The position numbers and the translations under genes are program-made. From Acidovorax sp. Root219 (GTDB lineage: Bacteria; Pseudomonadota; Gammaproteobacteria; Burkholderiales; Burkholderiaceae_C), in assembly GCF_001428665.1 (NCBI RefSeq), contig NZ_LMIJ01000034.1:1759-54187 (forward strand): a DNA stretch of 52,429 bases. The letters run 5' to 3'. This document shows positions 42,074 through 49,915 of this stretch, piece after piece. Numbering within the stretch: position 1 is the first letter of the stretch; every line of letters starts with the position of its first letter. The notes below the pieces were generated by a model. It made no database searches, was not told where the DNA came from, and saw only the letters and a program-made list of their open reading frames with translations.

Positions 42074-42172
42074 GGGCACCTCTAAAAACCTCAATTCTTG
42101 AAATTCGTCCCCATATGAATCAACGACTTACGCTCGCTTCTTTTGAAAAATCAGGGGTTTTTAGAGGCGCCC
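42074..42172. mobile_element. 99-bp MITE-like element with 17-bp terminal inverted repeats
   Basis: Left end GGGCACCTCTAAAAACC (42074-42090) and right end GGTTTTTAGAGGCGCCC (42156-42172) are inverted repeats with one mismatch. GGTA flanks both sides (42070-42073 and 42173-42176), consistent with a 4-bp target duplication. No ORF is inside. It lies in the 345-base gap between the OLD gene and the next gene; the rest of that gap (41841-42069) shows nothing convincing. It may also act as a hairpin terminator. Confidence 0.7.
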
Positions 42173-42185
42173 GGTAGAAACCGGC

Positions 42186-42497
42186 TCACCCCGCACCCAC
42201 CTTGCGCAGCAACCCCGGCGAGACCTTCCAGCCCTGGCCTTCGTCGGTGCGCACGCTGGCTGTCTTCTTGTTCAGGCGCTGCACGATGCCCTGCTTGACG
42301 CTGCCATCGGTGGCGGTGAACTGCACCCGGTCGCCTTCGGTGAACTGGGCCAGCGCTACCGTGCTCTTGGCCTGGGCCAGCAGGTTCAGGCGTTCGATCA
42401 CCATGCGGTTGAGGTAGAGCAGGTCTTCTTCGCCCATGTGGCGCAGGGCCTGGGTGAACAACTCGCGGTCCACAATGGTTTGTTTGGAACTCGTCAT
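42186..42497 (-). CDS. Small cytoplasmic protein of unknown function
   Basis: A 103-residue protein. The N-terminal half is helical (DRELFTQALRHMGEEDLLYLNRMVIERLNLLAQA). The C-terminal half looks like a small beta barrel of SH3/KOW type (FTEGDRVQFTATDGSVKQGIVQRLNKKTASVRTDEGQGWKVSPGLL). This pairing suggests a nucleic-acid or ribosome-associated role, but that is inference. ATG 42497 was chosen because upstream residues are His/Pro-rich and unlike coding sequence. It is preceded on the same strand by a small membrane protein gene whose end is 74 bases away. Confidence 0.8.
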   Translation of the reverse strand: MTSSKQTIVDRELFTQALRHMGEEDLLYLNRMVIERLNLLAQAKSTVALAQFTEGDRVQFTATDGSVKQGIVQRLNKKTASVRTDEGQGWKVSPGLLRKVGAG

Positions 42498-42570
42498 CAG
42501 TGCATGTCTGTGCCGCCCGACGGGGCGGTTCTGGCCGATTTTATGGCAGTGGGGCGGCCTCAATGGATGG

Positions 42571-42915
42571 CTACGCACCCTGCAGGCGCTGGCCCCATTG
42601 CTCCATCCACGGCCCGGCCATCGACAGCACCATCATCACCCAGGCCACGGCGGCAAAGCGCCCGGGCCAGGCGGCGGGCGAGCGCCCCTGCCGCAGGGCC
42701 CCATGCAGCGCGCAGGCGGACAGCGCAAACGCCATGGGGATGGCCCAGGCCGACACCCAGGCCAGCACGGGCTGCCGGTCGGCAAAGATGGCCGGGTGGG
42801 CGAGGGCGAAGACCATGAGGCAGGCGATCTGCAAGGCGGGTTGCCGCAGCAGGTAGGCGGCGGGGGCGTTGGGGCTGGCGATGGCGGCTGAAGTGACTGC
42901 GGGCTTGCTGCGCAT
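42571..42915 (-). CDS. Small membrane protein
   Basis: A 114-residue protein with about three hydrophobic segments (LQIACLMVFALAHPAIF, LAWVSAWAIPMAFALSACAL, FAAVAWVMMVLSMAGPW). GAGGAGA precedes ATG 42915 on the minus strand. No family is recognised. It probably shares a transcript with the small SH3-like protein gene downstream. Confidence 0.72.
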   Translation of the reverse strand: MRSKPAVTSAAIASPNAPAAYLLRQPALQIACLMVFALAHPAIFADRQPVLAWVSAWAIPMAFALSACALHGALRQGRSPAAWPGRFAAVAWVMMVLSMAGPWMEQWGQRLQGA

Positions 42916-43110
42916 GGGTGTGGGGATCTCCTCGCCGCAATGTAGCAGCGGTGCGGGCTCTGATACCCGTTTGGGCGGCCTTTGTGGCGAACGGACACGT
43001 TGGTTACACAAGGCCAGGGATCGCTGTCGCGGACGATTGGGGAGCTGCGGCTGATCACCTCTGCGCGACCCTTGGCGATGGTGTGGCGAAGCCGCTTTCA
43101 GTGCGTTATG

Positions 43111-43135
43111 TACCATTGGTAAGTTACCATGGGTA
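43111..43135. promoter_or_regulatory. Double-palindrome operator upstream of the oxidoreductase/TetR operon
   Basis: Two near-identical palindromes, TACCATTGGTA (43111-43121) and TACCATGGGTA (43125-43135), are repeated with a 14-base period, 26 bases before the oxidoreductase start. Their position over the likely promoter and the TetR gene at the end of the same operon point to autoregulated repression. Confidence 0.72.
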
Positions 43136-43160
43136 TATAGCAACCTACAGGGCTTTCGCC

Positions 43161-43766
43161 ATGCACGCATTTATCGTCGTCTCGCATCCCGACCCGGGCT
43201 CCCTCACCCACGCTGTGGCTGAGCAGGTATGCCATAGTGTTCAGTCAGCAACTGCGCCAGGTACACACACGGCCGAGCTCGCCGACCTGGCCGCAGAGGG
43301 GTTCGATCCGCGCTTCACCGCGGCTGACCTGGCGCTGCACCTCCAGCACGCTCCACCCCCGCCCGACGTGGCGGCCGAGCATGCGCGGCTGGACCGGGCC
43401 GATGCGCTGGTGCTGGTGTACCCGGTGTACTGGTGGTCGTTTCCGGCCCTGCTCAAGGGCTGGATCGACCGGGTTTTCACCCAGGGCTACGCCTATGAAG
43501 AGGGGGCGGGCGGCAAGCTGGCGAAGAAGCTCGGGCACCTGCAGGTGCACTTGCTGGGCATTGGCGGCGCCGACACGGGCACCTATGAGCGGCATGGCTA
43601 TTCCGAAGCCATGAAGACGCAGATCGACCATGGCATTTTTGGCTACTGCGGCGCGCCGGTGGCCACGTCCAGGCTGCTGCTACAGTCGTCGCAGCAGGAC
43701 ATGGCGGCAGCGCATCTGGCGGCAGCGCGAGAGCTGGGCAGTTGCCTGTTTCCACCCTCGTCCTGA
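43161..43766 (+). CDS. NAD(P)H-dependent flavin oxidoreductase (NQO1/KefF-like)
   Basis: A 201-residue flavodoxin-fold enzyme. MHAFIVVSHPDPGSLTHAVAE is the phosphate-binding start, and VLVYPVYWWSFPALLKGWIDRVF is the hallmark of the NQO/KefF/MdaB group, followed by GYAYEEGAGGKL. It probably reduces quinones or related electrophiles by two electrons with bound FAD or FMN. It starts after a double palindromic operator and is followed 30 bases later by a TetR gene on the same strand, so expression is probably induced by its own substrate. Confidence 0.92.
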   Translation: MHAFIVVSHPDPGSLTHAVAEQVCHSVQSATAPGTHTAELADLAAEGFDPRFTAADLALHLQHAPPPPDVAAEHARLDRADALVLVYPVYWWSFPALLKGWIDRVFTQGYAYEEGAGGKLAKKLGHLQVHLLGIGGADTGTYERHGYSEAMKTQIDHGIFGYCGAPVATSRLLLQSSQQDMAAAHLAAARELGSCLFPPSS

Positions 43767-43796
43767 GCATTCCCCTTTTCCCCTCATCTCGTCCGC

Positions 43797-44423
43797 ATGC
43801 CCCGCAAACCCATCGCTGTGCCGCCGCCAGAGCACGCACCCCGCCGCCGCATGGCGCGGAGCGAGCGTGCGCGGCAGTTGCTCGATGTGGCGTGGACGCT
43901 GCTGCGCACCGAGGGCGCCGACGCCCTCACGCTCGGGCGCCTGGCCGAAGAGGCCGGCGTGACCAAGCCCGTGGTGTACGACCATTTCGGCACGCGCGAA
44001 GGGCTGCTGGCCGCGCTGTACCAGGACTTCGACGGGCGCCAGACGGCGGTCATGGACGCTGCCATCTCCGCCGCGCGCCCCAGCCTGAGGGACAAGGCCG
44101 GAGCCATCGCCGCGGCCTATGTGCAGTGCGTGCTCACGCAGGGCAGCGAGATACCCCAGGTGCTGGCGGCGCTGCAGGGCTCGCCCGAGATGGCCGCCGT
44201 CAAGCGCCAGTACCAGGAGGCCTTCATCGCCAAGTGCCAGGCCATCCTGGCGCCGTTTGCCGTCGAGCAGGGCCTGGCGCGCGCCGGGATGTGGGCCATG
44301 CTGGGCGCGGCCGATGCGCTGTCGGACGCGGCAGTGGGCGGCGACATCACCGACGTGCAGGCGCGCGATGAATTGCAGCAGACCATCATGGCCATGGTGC
44401 GGCGCAGCGCTACGCAGCGCTGA
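43797..44423 (+). CDS. TetR-family transcriptional regulator
   Basis: A 208-residue TetR regulator. The DNA-binding domain spans about residues 22-70 (RSERARQLLDVAWTLLRTEG, LTLGRLAEEAGVTKPVVYDHFGTREGLL), with a helical sensor domain behind it. The N-terminus has an extra Pro/Arg-rich segment (PPPEHAPRRRM). It is the second gene of the oxidoreductase operon and probably represses it through the paired TACCAT-type palindromes upstream, being released by a quinone or electrophile. The stop codon overlaps a short piece of the dispersed repeat. Confidence 0.92.
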   Translation: MPRKPIAVPPPEHAPRRRMARSERARQLLDVAWTLLRTEGADALTLGRLAEEAGVTKPVVYDHFGTREGLLAALYQDFDGRQTAVMDAAISAARPSLRDKAGAIAAAYVQCVLTQGSEIPQVLAALQGSPEMAAVKRQYQEAFIAKCQAILAPFAVEQGLARAGMWAMLGAADALSDAAVGGDITDVQARDELQQTIMAMVRRSATQR

Positions 44424-44440
44424 GCGGCTAACAAAACTCT
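44422..44440. repeat. Solo end fragment of the dispersed palindromic repeat
   Basis: GAGCGGCTAACAAAACTCT is identical over 19 bases to 52368-52386, the start of another copy. Here the match stops, so it is a remnant or a separately inserted end. It overlaps the stop codon of the TetR gene. Confidence 0.7.
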
Positions 44441-44482
44441 GAGCCCGGCGGCTGATCCGAGGCGTGAGGCTTTGGAAGTGCG

Positions 44483-45403
44483 TCACTCCGCCAATGCGCA
44501 GGCGTGCCGCAGGATCTCGTCCTTGAGCCAGAGCACGGCGGGGTCGGCGTTGGAGCGCTCGGCCCAGCACACGTACAGGCGGTAGTCGGGCAGCTCCACG
44601 GGAAGGGGTGCGCTGCCGAGCTGGCTGGCGTAGTGCTGGGCCACGCGGCGCGGGAACACGGCGATCAGCTCGCTGGCGCACATCAGGTCCACCATCTGGC
44701 TGAAGGTGGCCACGGCGGCCTGCACGTGCCGCTCGCGGCCCTTGCGCGAGAGGGCCTGCTCGACGGTGTCGTCCAGCACCGAGCGGGTCTGGCCCAGCAC
44801 CAGGTGCGGTGTGGTGCAGAAGGCATCGAGCGGCATGGGCGACGAGGCCAGGGCAGGGTGGCCGTGGCGCGCCACGACCACGTAGCTGTCTTCGTACAGC
44901 AGCGTGGATTCGACACCGGTGGCCGGCGACAGCCGCGGGTGCAGGCCCACGTCCACATCGCCCTTGCGCAGGCGCTCGGTGAGGCGGCCGTAGTCGGCCA
45001 GCTCCCACGACAGGCGCATGCGCGAGCCGCGCTGCGAGAGCTCGGTGCACAGCAGCGGCAGCATCACGCGGCAGGTGTGGTCGCTGCCGGTGATGCGCAG
45101 GATGCGGTCGGAGGTGGCGGGGTCGAACGCCTGCTCCAGGTTCATCAGCTTGTGCATCTCGTTGAGCACCGCCTCCACGCGTGGCGCCAGGGCCAGTGCG
45201 CGCGGCGTGGGCACGATGCCGTGGCCGGTGCGCGTGAACAGCGGGTCGTCGAAGACCTCGCGCAGGCGCTTGAGCGAGGCGCTCACCGCCGGCTGGCTCA
45301 GGAACAGGCGCGCGGCCGCGCGCGACACGCTGCCCTCGCGCAGCAGCGCATCGAAGGTGCGCAGCATGGGCAGGTCCAGGCCCCGGATATCAGACTGGGC
45401 CAT
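44483..45403 (-). CDS. LysR-family transcriptional regulator
   Basis: A 306-residue LysR regulator of the NodD/NahR/LinR branch. The helix-turn-helix is at about residues 8-66 (LPMLRTFDALLREGSVSRAAARL, QPAVSASLKRLREVFDDPLFTRT), and the segment RTGHGIVPTPRALALAPRV is typical of that branch, whose inducers are aromatic acids. It is divergent from the Bug/Rieske operon with 84 bases between and is its probable activator. Confidence 0.93.
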   Translation of the reverse strand: MAQSDIRGLDLPMLRTFDALLREGSVSRAAARLFLSQPAVSASLKRLREVFDDPLFTRTGHGIVPTPRALALAPRVEAVLNEMHKLMNLEQAFDPATSDRILRITGSDHTCRVMLPLLCTELSQRGSRMRLSWELADYGRLTERLRKGDVDVGLHPRLSPATGVESTLLYEDSYVVVARHGHPALASSPMPLDAFCTTPHLVLGQTRSVLDDTVEQALSRKGRERHVQAAVATFSQMVDLMCASELIAVFPRRVAQHYASQLGSAPLPVELPDYRLYVCWAERSNADPAVLWLKDEILRHACALAE

Positions 45404-45413
45404 ATCAGCTATC

Positions 45414-45423
45414 CAAACGTTTG
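45414..45423. promoter_or_regulatory. Palindrome in the LysR/Bug divergent promoter
   Basis: CAAACGTTTG is a perfect 10-bp palindrome, 10 bases upstream of the LysR start and 64 bases upstream of the Bug start, in a locally AT-rich stretch. It is a plausible LysR box. Confidence 0.5.
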
Positions 45424-45487
45424 AATTGATCCATATCGGGTTGTCTCCTATCGTACCGGCACCCAACGAAAACAACGGAGACAAGAC

Positions 45488-46510
45488 ATGAAGAAGAATG
45501 CTGGCAACAGCCCGGATGGACTGCGCGTGCGCAGAAGAACCATGGTGGCGGCCATGGGCGCGGCCCTGACACTGCCCGGAGCGGCTGCATGGGCGCAGCA
45601 GGCCGCTGCGGCCGCCTTCCCTGCGCGGGTGATCCGCATCGTGCCCTTCGGCACGGCGGGCGGCCCCATCGATGCCATTGCCCGCGTGTATGCCGACAAG
45701 CTGCAGCAGCGCTGGGGCCAGAGCGTGATCGTGGATGCCAAGCCGGGGGCCAGCGGCATCATTGCCGCCGATGCGGTGGCCAAGGCCGCGCCCGACGGGC
45801 ACACGGTGATGCTGACCCTGCCGCTCACGCACATCAACAACGCGATCCTGCAGCCCAAACTGCCGTACGACCCGGTGAAAGACTTCGAGCCCATCTCGCA
45901 GCTGGCGCTGGGCGGGCCCATGCTGGTGGCACGGGCCGATGCGCCGTACAGCAACGTCAAGGAGTTCGTGGCCTTCGGCAAGCAGCAGAAAAACCTCACC
46001 TACGGCACCTGGGGCAATGGCTCGGCCGCGCACCTGATGGCCGAACTGCTCAAGCGCCAGACCGGGCTGGCGCTGATCCACGTGCCCTACAAGTCCGAGT
46101 CGGCCGCGCACAACGACCTGTTCGGCGGCCAGCTGGACTTTGCCTGGGCCAACCCGGCCACCGCACGCGCCCAGGTGCAGGGCGGGCGCATGAAGGTGCT
46201 GGGCATCGCGGCCAGCGGGCGCGTGTCGTCGCTGCCGGATGTGAAGACCTTTGCCGAGCAGGGCTTCGCCGGCTTCGATCTGGACAGCTGGATCGGGGTG
46301 TACGCCCCCGCCAAGACGCCGCCCGCCGTGCTGGGCAAGTGGAACGACGCGCTGCGCGAGATCACCAAGATGCCCGACGTGCGCGACAAGCTGGCGAGCT
46401 TCGGCTTCGAGCCGCTGGGCAACACCGCCGCGCAGTTCAAGGCCAGCTATGCAGCCGACTACCCGCGCGTGGCCGAGCTGATCAAGGCCGCCGGCGTGAC
46501 CGCTGATTGA
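45488..46510 (+). CDS. Bug/TctC-family periplasmic binding protein 3
   Basis: A 340-residue Bug receptor. The N-terminus is long, with RVRRRTMVAAMGAALTLPGA and an AWAQQ cleavage site; the twin arginines allow Tat export, although Bug proteins normally use Sec. The mature domain has VIRIVPFGTAGGPIDAIARVYADKL, VIVDAKPGASG, PDGHTVML, YDPVKDFEPISQLALGG and LIHVPYKSESAAH. ACGGAGAC precedes the start. Its stop overlaps the Rieske gene start (TGATG), so the receptor is coupled to the oxygenase and probably binds its aromatic substrate. Confidence 0.93.
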   Translation: MKKNAGNSPDGLRVRRRTMVAAMGAALTLPGAAAWAQQAAAAAFPARVIRIVPFGTAGGPIDAIARVYADKLQQRWGQSVIVDAKPGASGIIAADAVAKAAPDGHTVMLTLPLTHINNAILQPKLPYDPVKDFEPISQLALGGPMLVARADAPYSNVKEFVAFGKQQKNLTYGTWGNGSAAHLMAELLKRQTGLALIHVPYKSESAAHNDLFGGQLDFAWANPATARAQVQGGRMKVLGIAASGRVSSLPDVKTFAEQGFAGFDLDSWIGVYAPAKTPPAVLGKWNDALREITKMPDVRDKLASFGFEPLGNTAAQFKASYAADYPRVAELIKAAGVTAD

Positions 46511-47760
46511 TGGACCGCTATCCCTCGATGGATTTCCCGAAAGACCGAACCATGAACCCCAGCACCGCACCCAGGGTGATCCCCATAGCTGTCGACACCG
46601 GCACTGCCTACGGCCTGCCCGCGCCCAGCTCCAACACGACCCTGGCGCAGGTGGGCGCGGGCACGCCCATGGGCGAGCTGCTGCGCCGCTACTGGCACCC
46701 CATCGGCCTGGCGGCCGATGCCACCGACACGCCGAGCAAGGTGCGCGTGCTGGGGGAGGACCTGATCCTGTTTCGCGACAAGGGCGGCCGGCCCGGCCTG
46801 GTGTACCCGCACTGCGCGCACCGCGGCACCTCGCTGTATTACGGGAAGGTGGAAGAGCGCGGCATACGCTGCTGCTACCACGGCTGGCTGTTCGACGTGC
46901 AGGGCCACTGCGTGGAGCAACCCTGCGAGCCCGAGCTGGGCCGCGCACGCGGCAAGGTGCGCCAGCCCTGGTACCCCGTGCAGGAGCAGTACGGCCTGGT
47001 CTGGGCCTACCTTGGCCCTGCTGACAAGAAGCCCGTGCTGCCGCGCTACGAGGCGCTGGAGCGGCTGGACGAAGGCGAGCTGCTGGAGGCCAACGACGCC
47101 AGCATCGGCGGCGGCGGGCCGGCCATCGTGCCCTGCAATTGGCTGCAGCATTACGAGAACCTGGTGGACCCGTTCCACGTCGTCGTGTTGCACTCCACCT
47201 TCAGCGGCACGCAGTTCGTCGAGCAGATGGCGCAGATGCCCCAGGTGACCTGGGACACCGTGCCCCTGGGCGTGCGCACCACGTCCGTCCGCGCCATGCC
47301 CGACGGCAAGGTGTTCCGGCGCATCAGCCAGGCCGGGCTGCCCACGCTGCGGGTGATACCGAGCCCCCGGCTGGGGCGCTATGGGCGTGTGGAATCGCTG
47401 GGCTGGATACTGCCCATCGACGACCACCACTTTCGCATCTACGTGGTGGGCCGCGTGCAGGAGGTGGGCGAGCTGGCGCGCATGCGCTCGCGCATGAATG
47501 GCAAGCTGTGGGAGGAGCTGACCGAGGCCGAACACCGTGCCATGCCCGGTGACTACGAGGCCATGGTGAGCCAGGGCGCCATCGCCCACCATTCCGAAGA
47601 GCACCTGGCCACCACCGACCGCGGCATCGTCATGCTGCGCCGGCTGCTGCAGCAGCAGGTGGACAAGGTGCAGCGCGGGGAAGACCCTGCCGGCGTGAGT
47701 TTTGACCCCGATGTGCCGCCCGTGGTGTTCGATGCAGGCAACTATCTCGAAGAAGCATGA
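46510..47760 (+). CDS. Rieske non-heme iron oxygenase, large subunit
   Basis: A 416-residue terminal oxygenase of the phthalate-4,5-dioxygenase / phenoxybenzoate dioxygenase-like group. The Rieske [2Fe-2S] ligands are Cys102, His104, Cys121 and His124 in HCAHRGTSLYYG and IRCCYHGWLFD. The catalytic iron site is in NWLQHYENLVDPFHVVVLH, with His223 and His228 as ligands and Asp220 as the bridging aspartate. It inserts oxygen into an aromatic ring or removes an O-alkyl or aryl group; the substrate is unknown. ATG 46510 overlaps the Bug stop; ATG 46552 is an alternative. It is followed by its reductase with a 4-base overlap. Confidence 0.94.
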   Translation: MDRYPSMDFPKDRTMNPSTAPRVIPIAVDTGTAYGLPAPSSNTTLAQVGAGTPMGELLRRYWHPIGLAADATDTPSKVRVLGEDLILFRDKGGRPGLVYPHCAHRGTSLYYGKVEERGIRCCYHGWLFDVQGHCVEQPCEPELGRARGKVRQPWYPVQEQYGLVWAYLGPADKKPVLPRYEALERLDEGELLEANDASIGGGGPAIVPCNWLQHYENLVDPFHVVVLHSTFSGTQFVEQMAQMPQVTWDTVPLGVRTTSVRAMPDGKVFRRISQAGLPTLRVIPSPRLGRYGRVESLGWILPIDDHHFRIYVVGRVQEVGELARMRSRMNGKLWEELTEAEHRAMPGDYEAMVSQGAIAHHSEEHLATTDRGIVMLRRLLQQQVDKVQRGEDPAGVSFDPDVPPVVFDAGNYLEEA

Positions 47761-48731
47761 GCATTGCCAGCGACGAGACCTTTCCCGTGCGGGTCGCCCG
47801 CAAGCGGCAGGAGGCGCAGGACATCGCCAGCTTCGAGCTGGTGCACCCCGAGGGGCAGGCGCTGCCGCCCTTTTGCGCCGGGGCGCATGTGGACGTGCAC
47901 CTGCCCGGCGCCACCGTGCGGCCGTATTCGATCTGCAGCGCGCCGCACGAGCTTTCGCGCTACCGGCTGTGCGTGCTGCGCGAGCCCGCCTCGCGCGGCG
48001 GATCGAGCGCGCTGCACGATGCCGTGGCCGAGGGGGACATGCTGCGCATCGGCCGCCCGCGCAACCTGTTCGCGCTGGCCGAGGGGGCCAGCCACCACCT
48101 GCTGCTGGCCGGGGGCATCGGCATCACGCCGCTCTTGAGCATGGCGCATGCGCTGGCGCACGAGGGGGCCCGCTTCGCCTTGCACTACGCGGTGCAGGCG
48201 CGCGAGCGCGCAGCGCTGCTGGCAGATATCGACGAGGCGGGCCTGGCACCGCACACCACGCTGTACTGCAGCGGTGACCGCGCAGGCACGCGCATGGACA
48301 TTGCCGCCCTGGTGGCCGGTGCGCCGGCCGGCACCCATGTGTATGCCTGCGGGCCGGCGCGCTTCGTGCAGGCGGTGCAAGAGGCGGCGGCTGCCCAGGG
48401 CTGGGCCGGCGAGCGGGTGCATGTGGAGCGGTTTGCTGCCGAGGCAGTGCACCACGATGGCGATGCCGCTTTCGAGCTGGTGCTGGCCCGCTCGGGCCGC
48501 GTGGTGCCCGTGCCTGCCGGCCGCACGGCGGCCGAGGCGCTGGCCGATGCCGGCGTGGCCGTGCCCACCTCGTGCGAGCAGGGCGTGTGCGGCACCTGCC
48601 TGCTGCGCGTGACGGCCGGCCGGCCCGACCACCGCGACCTGTACCTCTCGCCCGGGGAGCAGCAGGCCAACGACCAGTTCCTGCCGTGCTGTTCGCGCTC
48701 GCTCACGCCGCGGCTGACGGTGGATTGGTGA
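47757..48731 (+). CDS. Oxygenase reductase (FMN, NADH, C-terminal plant-type ferredoxin)
   Basis: A 324-residue reductase of the phthalate dioxygenase reductase type. The flavin domain has VRPYSICSAPHELSRYRLCV, with R-x-Y-S binding FMN. The NAD domain has LLLAGGIGITPLLSMAHAL and VYACGPARFVQAV. The C-terminal ferredoxin carries PTSCEQGVCGTCLLRV and a late FLPCCSRS, the C-x4-C-x2-C ... C cluster. It passes electrons from NADH to the Rieske oxygenase encoded just before it (ATGA overlap). A hairpin GGCCTGC/GCAGGCC (48741-48760) follows and could end the operon, but has no T run. Confidence 0.95.
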   Translation: MSIASDETFPVRVARKRQEAQDIASFELVHPEGQALPPFCAGAHVDVHLPGATVRPYSICSAPHELSRYRLCVLREPASRGGSSALHDAVAEGDMLRIGRPRNLFALAEGASHHLLLAGGIGITPLLSMAHALAHEGARFALHYAVQARERAALLADIDEAGLAPHTTLYCSGDRAGTRMDIAALVAGAPAGTHVYACGPARFVQAVQEAAAAQGWAGERVHVERFAAEAVHHDGDAAFELVLARSGRVVPVPAGRTAAEALADAGVAVPTSCEQGVCGTCLLRVTAGRPDHRDLYLSPGEQQANDQFLPCCSRSLTPRLTVDW

Positions 48732-48862
48732 GGTGCCCGCGGCCTGCCGCGTTGCAGGCCGTGTCTTGAAGGGCTTTCTCCTGGCGGCCTTCCAGCCTGG
48801 GCGGATGGGCGTAACCTTGCTGCCTTCCGTTCGATGTTCTGGACGACTTTCTGGAGTACCGC

Positions 48863-49843
48863 ATGCAGTATCGCAAGCTGGGCCGCACGGGCCTGGAGGT
48901 GTCACGGCTGTGCCTGGGCGGCATGACCTATGGTGTGCCCGACCGGGGCAACCACCCCTGGACGCTGGACGAGGACCAAAGCCGCCCCCTGATCCGCCAG
49001 GCCGTGGAGGCAGGCATCAACTTCTTCGACACGGCCAACGTCTATTCGGACGGCACGGGCGAGGAGATCCTGGGCCGGGCGCTCAAGGAGTTTGCGCGGC
49101 GCGAGGAGATCGTGATCGCCACCAAGGTCCACGGCCGCATGCGGCCTGGCCCCAACGGCGCGGGCCTCAGCCGCAAGGCCATCCTGCACGAGATCGATGC
49201 GTCGCTCAAGCGGCTGGGCACGGACTATGTGGACCTGTACCAGATCCACCGCTTCGACTACGGTGTGCCCATCGAGGAGACGCTGCAGGCGCTGCACGAC
49301 GTGGTGAAGGCGGGCAAGGTGCGCTACATCGGCGCGTCGTCCATGTTCGCCTGGCAGTTCTCGAGCATGTTGCACGCTTCCAAGTCCAACGGGTGGACGC
49401 AGTTCGTGTCCATGCAGAATTACCTGAACCTGCTGTACCGCGAAGAAGAGCGCGAGATGCTGCCGCTGTGCGCCGATCAGGGCATCGCCGTCATCCCCTG
49501 GAGCCCCCTGGCACGCGGGCGCCTGACGCGCGACTGGAACGAGAGCAGCGAGCGCATGGAGAGCGACCAGTTCGGCAAGGGCCTGTTTGCGCGCACCGCC
49601 GATGCCGACCGCCAGGTGGTTGAGGCCGTGGCCCGCGTGGCGGCGGCGCGCGGCGTGCCGCGGGCCCAGGTCGCGCTGGCCTGGGTGCTCGCCAAGCCCG
49701 GGGTGACGGCGCCCATCGTCGGCGTGTCCAGGCCCGGGCACCTCGACGATGCGCTGGCGGCGTTGGCCATCGAGCTCACCGCCGAGGAAATCGAGCAACT
49801 GCAGGCGCCTTACATTCCCCACCAGGTGGTCGGGTTCAGCTGA
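48863..49843 (+). CDS. Aldo/keto reductase 1
   Basis: A 326-residue NADPH-dependent TIM-barrel reductase (YajO/Tas-like). The catalytic tetrad is Asp and Tyr in NFFDTANVYSDG, Lys in IVIATKVHGRM and His in LYQIHRFDYG. The cofactor region is APIVGVSRPGHLDDALAAL. Start QYRKLGRTGLEVSRLCLGGM is typical, and GGAG lies 8 bases before the ATG. The substrate is unknown. It lies 131 bases after the oxygenase reductase on the same strand, so participation in that pathway is possible but unproven. Confidence 0.93.
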   Translation: MQYRKLGRTGLEVSRLCLGGMTYGVPDRGNHPWTLDEDQSRPLIRQAVEAGINFFDTANVYSDGTGEEILGRALKEFARREEIVIATKVHGRMRPGPNGAGLSRKAILHEIDASLKRLGTDYVDLYQIHRFDYGVPIEETLQALHDVVKAGKVRYIGASSMFAWQFSSMLHASKSNGWTQFVSMQNYLNLLYREEEREMLPLCADQGIAVIPWSPLARGRLTRDWNESSERMESDQFGKGLFARTADADRQVVEAVARVAAARGVPRAQVALAWVLAKPGVTAPIVGVSRPGHLDDALAALAIELTAEEIEQLQAPYIPHQVVGFS

Positions 49844-49915
49844 AGGGGCGCGCATGACCCGGCTACCATGCGCATGCCGCAGGGGCCTGTGCCCCAGCAC
49901 ACCAGGAGATTGTCG

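Noticed and set aside
41856..42074. A 72-codon plus-strand frame after the OLD gene
   Set aside because: Codon use is unlike this genome, there is no ribosome site, and it runs into the left end of the MITE-like element.
48741..48760. GGCCTGC/GCAGGCC hairpin as a terminator of the Rieske operon
   Set aside because: Good stem but no T run; kept only as a remark in the reductase entry.
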